Positions 1 to 4,701 of a stretch of DNA of 5,043 nt are shown one piece after another. Source of the stretch: an uncultured Caryophanales bacterium. GTDB taxonomy: Bacteria > Bacillota_I > Bacilli_A > RF39 > UBA660. The stretch's first letter is position 1; each line of letters starts with the position of its first letter. The position numbers and the translations under genes were made by a program. The stretch is taken from contig CAMYXG010000089.1 in assembly GCA_947303225.1 (NCBI GenBank), positions 1 through 5,043 of the forward strand. The letters run 5' to 3'. The notes under the pieces were generated by a model. It did not search any database, had not been told where the DNA came from, and saw only the letters and a list, made by a program, of their open reading frames with translations.

Positions 1-120
1 GTATGGTGTATCTGAAAATATAATATCAATAATTTGTGGCTTAATTTTTTTCAATAATAAAAGGGCATCGCCATGTAGTAATTTAAAATCATCATCTTCG
101 TAGTAACAATCCTTACTCAT
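1..120 (-). CDS. DpnA-like DNA adenine methyltransferase, N-terminal fragment
   Basis: Only the first 40 codons are inside the window; the gene runs off the left edge. The fragment begins MSKDCYY, has the LLHGDAL segment at residues 14-20 and ends in IIFSDTPY at 33-40. This is the usual start of beta-class N6/N4 methyltransferases of the DpnA kind, in which a short N-terminal stretch leads straight to catalytic motif IV. Motif IV is normally DPPY and here reads DTPY. The start is fixed by AGGAGGT (128-134) seven bases upstream of the ATG. It lies 32 bp downstream of the Dam/DpnM-type gene on the same strand, so the two are probably co-transcribed. The pairing recalls the dpnM-dpnA order of DpnII-type systems, where DpnA also modifies single-stranded GATC. 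Family assignment from 40 residues is reasonable; specificity is inferred. Confidence 0.75.
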   Translation of the reverse strand, partial: MSKDCYYEDDDFKLLHGDALLLLKKIKPQIIDIIFSDTPY

Positions 121-152
121 GTAATGCACCTCCTATTTATATTATACTGTGT

Positions 153-1007
153 TTATTCTTCAAATCCTCTTTTATTTTCGTAATTTGTTACAATTACTTC
201 TTCTACTTTACCTCTCTTTTTTCCATTTGAATTTATATTTCTTTTTGCTTCAATAACATGAATGTTAAAGTCTTTATACAATTCTTGTATTAATGAAGTA
301 TTGTGATTTGAAAGCATTACATAACAACCTCTATCAGAAAGTTCTTTGTATACTCTTGCAAGTCTTTTTTGTTCTTCTTTTCCGAATCCATCTTCTGTAT
401 AACTATTAAATGTTGATGTGTCTGAATCATATGGTGGATCGAAGTAGATGAAGTCACCTTTTTTAGCATCCTTTACTGCTTCTTCAAAATCTACACTTAA
501 TATTTTAACATCATTCATTGTTAAATAATTGCTAACTGTTATTAGGTTTCCACCCTCGTAAGTATTAACTTTTAATTTCTTACCAAATGGAACATTAAAT
601 TCATTCTTGCTATTAACTCTATACAATCCATTAAAACAAGCCTTATTTAAATAAATAGTTCTTCCTGCTCTTGTATAATCTGATAGTCTATTAAATGATG
701 CTTTATTTCTATCTTTATTTCTTATTTCATAATAGAACTCTTCGCTATGATTTGTTTCATAACTATTTAGAACATTACACATCTTTTTAAATTTATCTTC
801 ATTACATAAAACATTATAAACATTTATTAATTCTTTATTGTAATCGTTTATTACGGCTTTCTTTGGTGATAATTCAAATAATAAAGCTCCACCACCTACA
901 AATGGCTCATAGTAAGTATTAAACTCATCAGGTGCATATTTTAATAGCTTATCAATTATTTGTCTTTTACCACCAGCCCATTTGACGAATGGTTTTCCTT
1001 TTATCAT
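153..1007 (-). CDS. D12-class DNA adenine-N6 methyltransferase (Dam/DpnM type)
   Basis: 284 residues, full length for the family. It should transfer a methyl group from S-adenosylmethionine to adenine, most likely in GATC. Visible motifs: FVKWAGGKRQ near residues 7-16, the SAM-binding YYEPFVGGG at 32-40, the conserved NKACFNGLYRV...FNVPFG stretch at 121-142, catalytic FDPPY at 189-193, LSN at 232-234, and the C-terminal EEVIVTNY at 269-276. The C-terminal half, including ELYKDFNIH at 242-250, resembles DpnM more than enterobacterial Dam. The start is set by GGAGGT (1016-1021) eight bases upstream. It has its own extended -10 promoter, and the second methyltransferase gene follows 32 bp downstream. 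In a phage it could protect the DNA from GATC-cutting host enzymes or be part of a restriction-modification operon continuing off the left edge. GATC specificity is inferred from family resemblance. Confidence 0.93.
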   Translation of the reverse strand: MIKGKPFVKWAGGKRQIIDKLLKYAPDEFNTYYEPFVGGGALLFELSPKKAVINDYNKELINVYNVLCNEDKFKKMCNVLNSYETNHSEEFYYEIRNKDRNKASFNRLSDYTRAGRTIYLNKACFNGLYRVNSKNEFNVPFGKKLKVNTYEGGNLITVSNYLTMNDVKILSVDFEEAVKDAKKGDFIYFDPPYDSDTSTFNSYTEDGFGKEEQKRLARVYKELSDRGCYVMLSNHNTSLIQELYKDFNIHVIEAKRNINSNGKKRGKVEEVIVTNYENKRGFEE

Positions 1008-1038
1008 TATTATCTACCTCCAAGTTGAGTACATATTT

Positions 1039-1047
1039 ATTATATCA
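1039..1047 (-). promoter_or_regulatory. Extended -10 promoter of the methyltransferase operon
   Basis: On the minus strand this reads TGATATAAT, a perfect TGn plus TATAAT extended -10. No good -35 is present at 16-18 bp (best is GTAGGA or TAGGAA), which extended -10 promoters can tolerate. Predicted start near 1032 gives a leader of about 24 nt containing the GGAGGT of the methyltransferase gene. This means the methylation genes can be expressed independently of the early lytic operon. Confidence 0.55.
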
Positions 1048-1149
1048 TCAAACCAGCATTTTTCCTACAAAAGTCAGATTATTTATTTATTTTTCATAAT
1101 AACTTGCATTATTTTCAAATTAGAGTGATTAATACATACGGAGGTGTCT

Positions 1150-1473
1150 ATGTTAAGAAAATCTACCGATGAAGATATAAGTGATGAAGAATGTGAAAAG
1201 GTTATTAATCCTTTTTATGACAACTATCACACTTTTATTGAAGAATATATTATGCCTGAAGTTATTGCTTATTATTTAGCCAATTCTTTTTATCGTAATG
1301 CTATGTGGGAAGCTACTTTTTTACAACATTTTAATTCTGCTTCCGATATGTTTAATCTTATAAGTGATAACTATGAAAAGACTAAAGCTGAAGTTATTAA
1401 ATTACTACGATTAAAGTATGCTTTAGAGATAATCAGTGAGGATCCTTTGGACTTCAAAATCATTGAGTATTAG
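1150..1473 (+). CDS. Small acidic protein of unknown function (moron-like)
   Basis: 107 residues; I do not recognise the family. The first 16 residues carry seven Asp/Glu, and overall I count about 21 acidic against 10 Lys/Arg, so the protein is strongly acidic. Residues 25-60 are aromatic-rich (YHTFIEEY, YYLANSFY, AMWEATF), and 68-96 look helical and soluble; no membrane segment or signal peptide is seen. The ATG at 1150 is chosen because GGAGG (1140-1144) sits five bases upstream; an in-frame GTG at 1144 overlaps that ribosome binding site and is rejected. The gene stands alone on the plus strand between two minus-strand operons, and its stop codon lies inside a terminator stem. An isolated gene with its own signals is the pattern of a phage moron or cargo gene. 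I see no convincing promoter. Confidence 0.75.
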   Translation: MLRKSTDEDISDEECEKVINPFYDNYHTFIEEYIMPEVIAYYLANSFYRNAMWEATFLQHFNSASDMFNLISDNYEKTKAEVIKLLRLKYALEIISEDPLDFKIIEY

Positions 1474-1492
1474 TTTTATCTAATGCTTTTTT
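1465..1492 (+). terminator. Intrinsic terminator of the 107-residue protein gene
   Basis: GTATTAG (1467-1473) pairs with CTAATGC (1480-1486) around the loop TTTTAT, with one G-U pair. Two more outer pairs (A-T, G-T) can be added at 1465-1466. The stem is followed by six T residues (1487-1492). The TAG stop codon of the gene forms the inner end of the 5' arm. The stem is AT-rich and only moderately stable. The A-poor left flank argues against efficient function on the minus strand. Confidence 0.6.
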
Positions 1493-1576
1493 ATTATCCA
1501 TTTTCCAAAAAACTCACGGAAAACTTAAAATTGTGTGAATGTAGGTGGGCTGTGGGTGTGGAAAATAGATTATTTT

Positions 1577-1939
1577 TTAGTCATCTACCCTCGGGGGGGA
1601 GTCTATTAAACTATGTAATTCTTCAACACTTATAAAACCTCTTTCTGCATCCTTATGATGTAGTGTGCATAGTGTTATTAAATTATTGCTATCAAGTCTT
1701 TTATCATAATCTACATTTATTGGTATGATGTGATGTACTTGAACATCCTGATAAATAAATCTACCATGCTTTAAACATACTTGACATAGATACTTATCTC
1801 TTTTCTTAATTTCTTCTCTTTTTAATATCCACTTGTTGCTATTTCTAAAATGATATGCTTTGCTATCTTTCTTGTATTTTCTCTTACACATCTGATCTTC
1901 CTGATGGATTCCACCACATACAGCACATGACCTTAACAT
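1577..1939 (-). CDS. HNH endonuclease
   Basis: 120 residues, typical of small phage HNH proteins, which cut DNA with a metal-dependent beta-beta-alpha fold. Two Cys pairs, C52-x2-C55 and C91 with nearby residues, frame the fold. The HNH core is HH at 69-70, the central N at 85-86 and HH at 94-95 (CTLHH). An N-terminal CAVCGG at 5-10 with Cys18 looks like a second small zinc knuckle, common in phage HNH proteins. The ATG overlaps the stop of the upstream loader gene by 7 bp (ATGTTAA), indicating translational coupling; an AAAGG lies 11 bases upstream. It is the last recognisable gene of the early operon. In many phages such proteins act with terminase in packaging, but no terminase is visible here, so a role in replication, recombination or homing is equally possible. 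A run of seven C residues near the 3' end codes for SPP. Confidence 0.9.
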   Translation of the reverse strand: MLRSCAVCGGIHQEDQMCKRKYKKDSKAYHFRNSNKWILKREEIKKRDKYLCQVCLKHGRFIYQDVQVHHIIPINVDYDKRLDSNNLITLCTLHHKDAERGFISVEELHSLIDSPPRVDD

Positions 1940-2367
1940 TCTATCTTTAACCTTTCTTGATCTTGTATTTGTGATTGCTTATATTTCTTCATGTACTCCT
2001 GCATATCTTCTTTTAGAAATGATGGTATTATTCCTTTCTCTAACCACATCATCGTTTTATCTAAATTCCTACTAGCTTGTTCATCTGATAATCTTTCTAC
2101 ACCACGATGAAAATACCCATCATCATACATAAACTTAACTAAATCAAGTAAGTTGTTTTTATTTAATTGTGAGCATTTATTAAACAATTCATTAGCATTA
2201 GGCATAAATTTGCTTTCTCTAGATATTTCTTTTATGGCTTGATTAAATACATCTACCGATACATCTTGGAACATTTCATACCATAATGATATTTGTTCAT
2301 TTGTTAATTCTTTAAAATAAAAACTACCTAACTTCTTCATACCACTAATAAATTCTAATGTTGTCAT
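1933..2367 (-). CDS. Replicative helicase loader/inhibitor, G39P-like
   Basis: 144 residues. Residues 14-62 (SFYFKELTNEQISLWYEM ... FMPNANEL) fit the helical N-terminal domain of SPP1 G39P and relatives, with the characteristic LWYEM-F-D core and a late K-F-P box. In SPP1, G39P binds the replicative helicase and, with the origin-binding protein, delivers it to the origin; the C-terminal part contacts helicase. Here the C-terminus (90-144) is charged and probably flexible or helical. The ATG at 2367 is preferred because AGAGG lies six bases upstream; the frame stays open to a TTG at 2418, but that lacks a ribosome binding site. The 5' end overlaps the replisome organizer gene by 23 bp and the 3' end overlaps the HNH gene by 7 bp. 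No phage helicase is visible, so it may load the host helicase. Similarity is recognised by pattern only. Confidence 0.72.
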   Translation of the reverse strand: MTTLEFISGMKKLGSFYFKELTNEQISLWYEMFQDVSVDVFNQAIKEISRESKFMPNANELFNKCSQLNKNNLLDLVKFMYDDGYFHRGVERLSDEQASRNLDKTMMWLEKGIIPSFLKEDMQEYMKKYKQSQIQDQERLKIEC

Positions 2368-3277
2368 CGTTAGCCTCTTTTCCTTTTTGTTCCCTCTCTC
2401 TAGCAAGTGCCATATCAATTTCTTTCATAGAAATATCTTTTAATGTTCTACCTTTTCTAATTATTTGTTGATTCAAATAACTTTCAAACTTATTACTGAA
2501 TAATGTTTCAGGTCTTAAGTATTGTGCCATTTCACTATCATGCCATTCATCATATTTTTTATCTATAACTACTTTAAAGTCATCTTCAGTAAATCCCTCA
2601 TTAAGCCTAGCATCTATTAATGCTTTTGTTTTAGCAGAACTACTTTTATAATTTGTTCCTAATCTTAAATTAAGATAATCAATAATATTCTTATAATTCA
2701 TCTCATTTTTAGTTACTATTTCAGTTTCAATAACTTCGCCTGTAGATTCATCAATACTATATTGTTTTTCTATTTCTGTTTTTTCTTTATTTTTATTTTT
2801 ATTTGTTTTTGTTTTTTTATTTGTATTTAATTCTTTATATGTATATGGTGGACAATTTGGCAGACATTCAGGTGGACATTCGGGTGGACATTTGTCCTCT
2901 TTGCTTCTTCTTTGTTCTTGTTTCTCCCTAGCACCAATTGTTTGATTTGTCATATTTAATGCTTCTTCAATAAAATAGGCATTATCAATTTTTTCTAATA
3001 ATCCGACCTTTTCTAAAAGATTAATACCTTTTTCTACTATTGATAAATCATGCATTGTTATTCTAGCTATTTCTTCATTAGTATATGGCTCTTTTACATC
3101 TCCAAATTGTTTTAATAAATATCCATCCATATTTGCAGTTAATCCCATAAGTTTATTATATAAAGTCAGTATTTGATATCCATCAGGCTGATTCTGAAGC
3201 CATATAATATCTTGCCTATACCAAAACTTTATAGGTGTTTGAATGAAAAACATTTTTTCTTTATTATATTTACTCAT
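2345..3277 (-). CDS. Phage replisome organizer (origin-binding initiator)
   Basis: 310 residues in three parts. Residues 9-125 (FFIQTPIKFWYRQDIIWLQ ... Y-x-LYNKLM ... EEIARI) match the phage replisome organizer N-terminal domain, a winged-helix DNA-binding module. Residues 126-192 are a low-complexity linker: a Cys-Pro repeat at 130-144 (CPPE CPPE CLPN CPPY), then a Lys/Asn/Thr-rich stretch. Residues 193-270 (IIDYLN ... TKALIDARL-EGF-EDDFKVVIDKK ... YLRPETLF-NKFESYLNQ) match the conserved phage C-terminal domain Phg_2220_C, related to DnaD-like helicase-recruiting modules. The role should be analogous to lambda O: bind the phage origin and recruit helicase. ATG at 3277 is chosen: AGGT lies seven bases upstream and the start overlaps the preceding gene by 8 bp. 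A TTG 14 codons earlier has no ribosome binding site. The linker DNA holds candidate origin iterons. Confidence 0.93.
   Translation of the reverse strand: MSKYNKEKMFFIQTPIKFWYRQDIIWLQNQPDGYQILTLYNKLMGLTANMDGYLLKQFGDVKEPYTNEEIARITMHDLSIVEKGINLLEKVGLLEKIDNAYFIEEALNMTNQTIGAREKQEQRRSKEDKCPPECPPECLPNCPPYTYKELNTNKKTKTNKNKNKEKTEIEKQYSIDESTGEVIETEIVTKNEMNYKNIIDYLNLRLGTNYKSSSAKTKALIDARLNEGFTEDDFKVVIDKKYDEWHDSEMAQYLRPETLFSNKFESYLNQQIIRKGRTLKDISMKEIDMALAREREQKGKEANDDNIRIY
2755..2846. other. Very AT-rich tract beside iterons (candidate DNA unwinding element)
   Basis: This stretch inside the replisome organizer gene is almost free of G and C and strongly strand-asymmetric: T runs on the plus strand, A runs on the coding strand, encoding Lys/Asn/Thr-rich residues about 146-177. 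It directly adjoins four tandem 12-bp repeats. In lambda and several lactococcal and streptococcal phages the origin lies inside the initiator gene, with iterons next to an AT-rich melting region. The arrangement is seen; its function as an origin is inferred. Confidence 0.45.
2847..2894 (-). repeat. Four tandem 12-bp repeats (candidate origin iterons)
   Basis: Four consecutive 12-bp units occupy 2847-2858, 2859-2870, 2871-2882 and 2883-2894. On the coding strand the consensus is approximately nrAATGTCCACC, and the second unit from the left is the most divergent (TGAATGTCTGCC). They encode the CPPE/CPPE/CLPN/CPPY repeat. The outermost unit is part of a dyad, GGACA..TGTCC, at 2886-2897. The repeats are seen directly. 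A role as binding sites for the N-terminal domain of the encoded initiator is inferred from lambda-like origin architecture. Confidence 0.75.
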
Positions 3278-3518
3278 TTGTTGTACCTGAGGATTCAATA
3301 CTGATATTGAAATAATCAAGTACCATACTCATGGGAACTAATCCATTTTTTATTCTTTCTCTATCTTGATAATATACATTCATTATTTCATTTAGGACTA
3401 CTCGAGCATTGTTTTTACCAATTGCACCGATGTCCATTATATCTTTAATATTAGCCCATTGATATTGAGCTATATCTTTTATTTCGTTTTTGGTTAAAAC
3501 TTTTCTTCTTTTTCCCAT
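3270..3518 (-). CDS. Small HTH-like early phage protein
   Basis: 82 residues, Lys/Arg-rich at the N-terminus (GKRRK at 2-6). Residues 22-48 (ANIKDIMDIGAIGKNNARVVLNEI) look like a helix-turn-helix, and the VPMSMVLDYFNI segment at 61-72 resembles the closing motif of small phage HTH or excisionase-like proteins, in which a 'morphs to P-x-x-x-V-L-x-Y' tail follows the helices. The exact family is uncertain; it could be an excisionase, a transcription factor or a replication accessory protein. The ATG at 3518 has GAGGA (3527-3531) eight bases upstream. It is the second gene of the early operon, 73 bp after cro, and its stop overlaps the replisome organizer start by 8 bp. Its leader is the predicted target of the antisense RNA encoded at 4618-4722, so its translation, and the coupled replication gene, may be under RNA control. 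Confidence 0.75.
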   Translation of the reverse strand: MGKRRKVLTKNEIKDIAQYQWANIKDIMDIGAIGKNNARVVLNEIMNVYYQDRERIKNGLVPMSMVLDYFNISIESSGTTNE

Positions 3519-3533
3519 TTGGAAATTCCTCTC

Positions 3534-3580
3534 TTTCTATAATTATTTTTACTTCTTGGTCAAATTTAAATATACGATTT
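3534..3580 (-). repeat. Left copy of long inverted repeat (antisense target site)
   Basis: Read on the minus strand, this 47-nt stretch matches the plus strand at 4653-4701. The block 3553-3580 matches 28 positions with one difference (3562 versus 4671). After one extra base at 3552, blocks 3544-3551 and 3534-3543 match exactly, with three extra bases in the right copy. It lies in the cro-HTH intergenic leader and ends three bases before the GAGGA ribosome binding site of the HTH-like gene. The 5-bp hairpin TACGA-ttttt-TCGTA (3573-3587) overlaps its outer edge. Confidence 0.9.
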
Positions 3581-3591
3581 TTTCGTAATTA

Positions 3592-3789
3592 CTATTTTTC
3601 ATCTTCAAACTTAACATCATTAATATCTGCATTATATACCTTTAATATTTTAGGTAACATTTTAAGGTCAGGAGCAGTTTTAAAAGTTTCATAACTTCTT
3701 AATGTTTCCCTGCTGATACCAATCTTTTTCGAAGCTTCTTCCAGTGTTAGTTTCGAATTGATTCGTAATGCTTTTAATGTTATCTTCAT
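3592..3789 (-). CDS. Cro-like repressor (XRE-family HTH)
   Basis: 65 residues, nearly all one XRE helix-turn-helix domain: LTLEEASKKIGISRETLRSYE at 14-34 provides helices 2 and 3, and the tail DLKMLPKILKVYNADINDV is the usual helix 4-5 of the fold. Tail and size fit Cro-type phage regulators. It should bind operators between itself and cI and shift the switch towards lytic growth. AGGAGGT (3796-3802) lies six bases upstream of the ATG. It is the first gene of the leftward early operon and has a good promoter at 3818-3846. It is divergent from cI, the standard arrangement of a temperate-phage switch. An alternative role as an independent regulator of the early operon is possible. Confidence 0.88.
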   Translation of the reverse strand: MKITLKALRINSKLTLEEASKKIGISRETLRSYETFKTAPDLKMLPKILKVYNADINDVKFEDEK

Positions 3790-3815
3790 GTGTTTACCTC
3801 CTTTCTAACTTAAAT

Positions 3816-3829
3816 CAATAATACAATAT
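3816..3829 (-). promoter_or_regulatory. Candidate operator at the cro promoter
   Basis: On the minus strand this reads ATATTGTATTATTG, covering the -10 and adjacent spacer of the cro promoter. The same pattern, ATATTGTA-nn-ATTG, occurs at 3905-3918 on the plus strand over the -10 of the cI promoter. The shared, oppositely oriented motif at equivalent promoter positions suggests CI or Cro binding. Part of the similarity may simply reflect both overlapping a -10 element. Confidence 0.35.
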
Positions 3830-3846
3830 TCCTTTTCTTTTGTAAA
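3818..3846 (-). promoter_or_regulatory. Promoter of the early lytic operon (cro promoter)
   Basis: Minus strand: -35 TTTACA (3841-3846), 17-bp spacer, -10 TATTAT (3818-3823), each five of six matches to consensus. Predicted start is near 3811, giving a leader of about 22 nt with the AGGAGGT of cro. It should drive cro and the replication genes down to the HNH gene. Its -35 lies 41 bp from that of the divergent cI promoter. Confidence 0.75.
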
Positions 3847-3887
3847 TACCTTTTTATGATATTTGCATATTTTTATACATTTTTTAC

Positions 3888-3916
3888 TTGACATAAATTA
3901 CGAGATATTGTAAGAT
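3888..3916 (+). promoter_or_regulatory. Promoter of the CI-type repressor gene
   Basis: Plus strand: perfect -35 TTGACA (3888-3893), 17-bp spacer, -10 TAAGAT (3911-3916), four of six. The predicted start near 3923 falls at the first base of the AGAGGTGA ribosome binding site, so the mRNA would have a leader of only about 13 nt. Confidence 0.72.
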
Positions 3917-3918
3917 TG
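3905..3918 (+). promoter_or_regulatory. Candidate operator at the cI promoter
   Basis: ATATTGTAAGATTG overlaps the -10 of the cI promoter and is the mirror partner of 3816-3829. ATTGTA occurs again immediately after (3915-3920), and GATA...TATC (3903-3921) gives an imperfect 19-bp dyad. Occupancy would be expected to repress cI, as Cro or excess CI does in lambda-type switches. Confidence 0.35.
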
Positions 3919-3935
3919 TATCAGAGGTGATAAAA

Positions 3936-4616
3936 GTGACAAATAGCAAAGATATTTTGGCAAACAATATTAAAAACTTACTAAAAATGCAAGGATTTTC
4001 TAGAGAAGATGTTGCTAATGGTATTGGTGTTAAATATACTACTTTCTGCGATTGGGCAAAAGGTAGAACATATCCTAAAATGGAATACATAAAAGAAATT
4101 GCCGATTTCTTCTGTGTTACTTTAAATGGTCTATTAGAAGAAGCCCCTGATTATGAAACATGCATGAATGCTTATAGGGAAGAACATGAACCTAAAGGTA
4201 TATTTAATTTTTACTCCTTATATGAAATAAATAAACTTCATTCTGTTCCTGATGATCTTAAATTTCTTGACAATGTCACAGTACCTTATCAATGGGATAG
4301 CGAAAATGAATTATTTATGGGATTAATATTAAATGATGATTCAATGAGTCCTGAATATTTAAAAAATGATATTGTAGTGGTTACCAAAAAAGACACCATT
4401 TCAGGAGATGGAGACTATATAATACAATTACTTAAAAATAATGGTGCTAAAACATACTTTAGAAGAATCAAAACAATTGATGATTCCATCGCTATTATTC
4501 CTCTTAATCCTGCAAATGAAAGTAAGGATGTAACTAAATATTTATCAATAACTGATTTTAAGAAAAAATACAAAGTATTAGGAAAAATAAAAAGACACAT
4601 CAGAGATTTTGATTAA
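3936..4616 (+). CDS. CI-type phage repressor (XRE HTH plus S24/LexA-like domain)
   Basis: 226 residues. An N-terminal XRE helix-turn-helix spans about 4-66 (FSREDVANGIGVKYTTFCDWAKG at 21-43), followed by a linker to about 110 and a LexA/CI-type S24 domain to the end. The S24 nucleophile box is DDSMSP with Ser136 (LILNDDSMSP). The second box, where the catalytic Lys usually sits (pattern xTVKRI), reads TYFRRI at 173-178, with Arg176 at the expected position. No Ala-Gly cleavage site is evident in the linker. This may be a repressor that is not cleaved through RecA. The GTG at 3936 is chosen: GAGGTGA lies five bases upstream. An in-frame GTG at 3927 sits inside that ribosome binding site. It should maintain lysogeny by repressing the cro promoter. 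No plus-strand terminator follows it, so transcription may continue into int. Confidence 0.9.
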   Translation: MTNSKDILANNIKNLLKMQGFSREDVANGIGVKYTTFCDWAKGRTYPKMEYIKEIADFFCVTLNGLLEEAPDYETCMNAYREEHEPKGIFNFYSLYEINKLHSVPDDLKFLDNVTVPYQWDSENELFMGLILNDDSMSPEYLKNDIVVVTKKDTISGDGDYIIQLLKNNGAKTYFRRIKTIDDSIAIIPLNPANESKDVTKYLSITDFKKKYKVLGKIKRHIRDFD

Positions 4617-4617
4617 C

Positions 4618-4650
4618 AAAAAAAAGACCTGTTGCTGGAACAACAGACCT
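4618..4650 (-). terminator. Intrinsic terminator of the predicted antisense RNA
   Basis: On the minus strand AGGTCTGTTG (4641-4650) pairs with CAACAGGTCT (4625-4634) around TTCCAG: ten pairs, two of them G-U, followed by a run of T residues (4618-4625). On the plus strand the same arms have two A-C mismatches and no T run, so it is directional and does not terminate cI. It ends one base short of the cI stop codon. Confidence 0.85.
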
Positions 4651-4652
4651 AG

Positions 4653-4701
4653 AAATCGTATATTTAAATTCGACCAAGAATAAAAATATTAATTATAGAA
4701 A
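4653..4701 (+). repeat. Right copy of long inverted repeat
   Basis: This is the plus-strand partner of 3534-3580 (minus). Together the copies flank the whole cro/cI module in inverted orientation, about 1.17 kb outer end to outer end. The copy is followed by CTATAAT, which with ATTATAG forms a perfect 7-bp dyad (4692-4708) absent from the left copy. The sequence is the DNA of the antisense middle part of the predicted small RNA. Confidence 0.9.

Noticed and set aside
1104..1134. TTGCAT ... TTAATA as the promoter of the 107-residue gene
   Set aside because: The spacer is 19 bp, the -10 is weak, and the start would fall inside the GGAGG ribosome binding site. No better promoter was found, so none is annotated.
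1501..1523. Hairpin TTTTCC/GGAAAA as a terminator of the early operon
   Set aside because: It has only six pairs, an 11-nt loop and no T run on the minus strand after it. I see no clear terminator downstream of the HNH gene.
1593..1599. Seven-G run in the 3' end of the HNH gene as a phase-variation tract
   Set aside because: Slippage either way changes only the last few residues and then stops at once, after the HNH core. An on/off effect is therefore unlikely.
2368..2418. TTG start that would extend the loader protein by 17 residues
   Set aside because: It would overlap the upstream gene by 74 bp without a ribosome binding site, whereas the ATG at 2367 has AGAGG six bases upstream.
3278..3319. 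TTG start that would extend the replisome organizer by 14 residues
   Set aside because: There is no ribosome binding site upstream, the extra residues are coded in DNA that already codes for the HTH-like protein, and the ATG at 3277 has AGGT at proper spacing.
3535..3563. TTGACC - 16 bp - TATAGA on the minus strand inside the left repeat, as a separate promoter for the HTH-like gene
   Set aside because: The start would fall at about 3529, inside the ribosome binding site, leaving no usable leader. The right copy lacks a matching -35 (TCGACC) and has different spacing. Transcription from the cro promoter is sufficient.
3884..4090. Minus-strand open frame of 68 codons
   Set aside because: It is antisense to the start of cI and covers the cI promoter, with no ribosome binding site and no recognisable protein features. 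It is a shadow of cI.
4415..4600. Minus-strand open frame of 61 codons
   Set aside because: It lies wholly antisense to the S24 domain of cI. Its apparent hydrophobicity comes from the complement of A-rich codons, and it has no ribosome binding site.
4653..4680. Repeat core as the phage attachment site (attP)
   Set aside because: Attachment-site copies should be direct repeats at the prophage ends. Here both copies lie inside the phage on one side of int, and they are inverted. There is no tRNA-like sequence.
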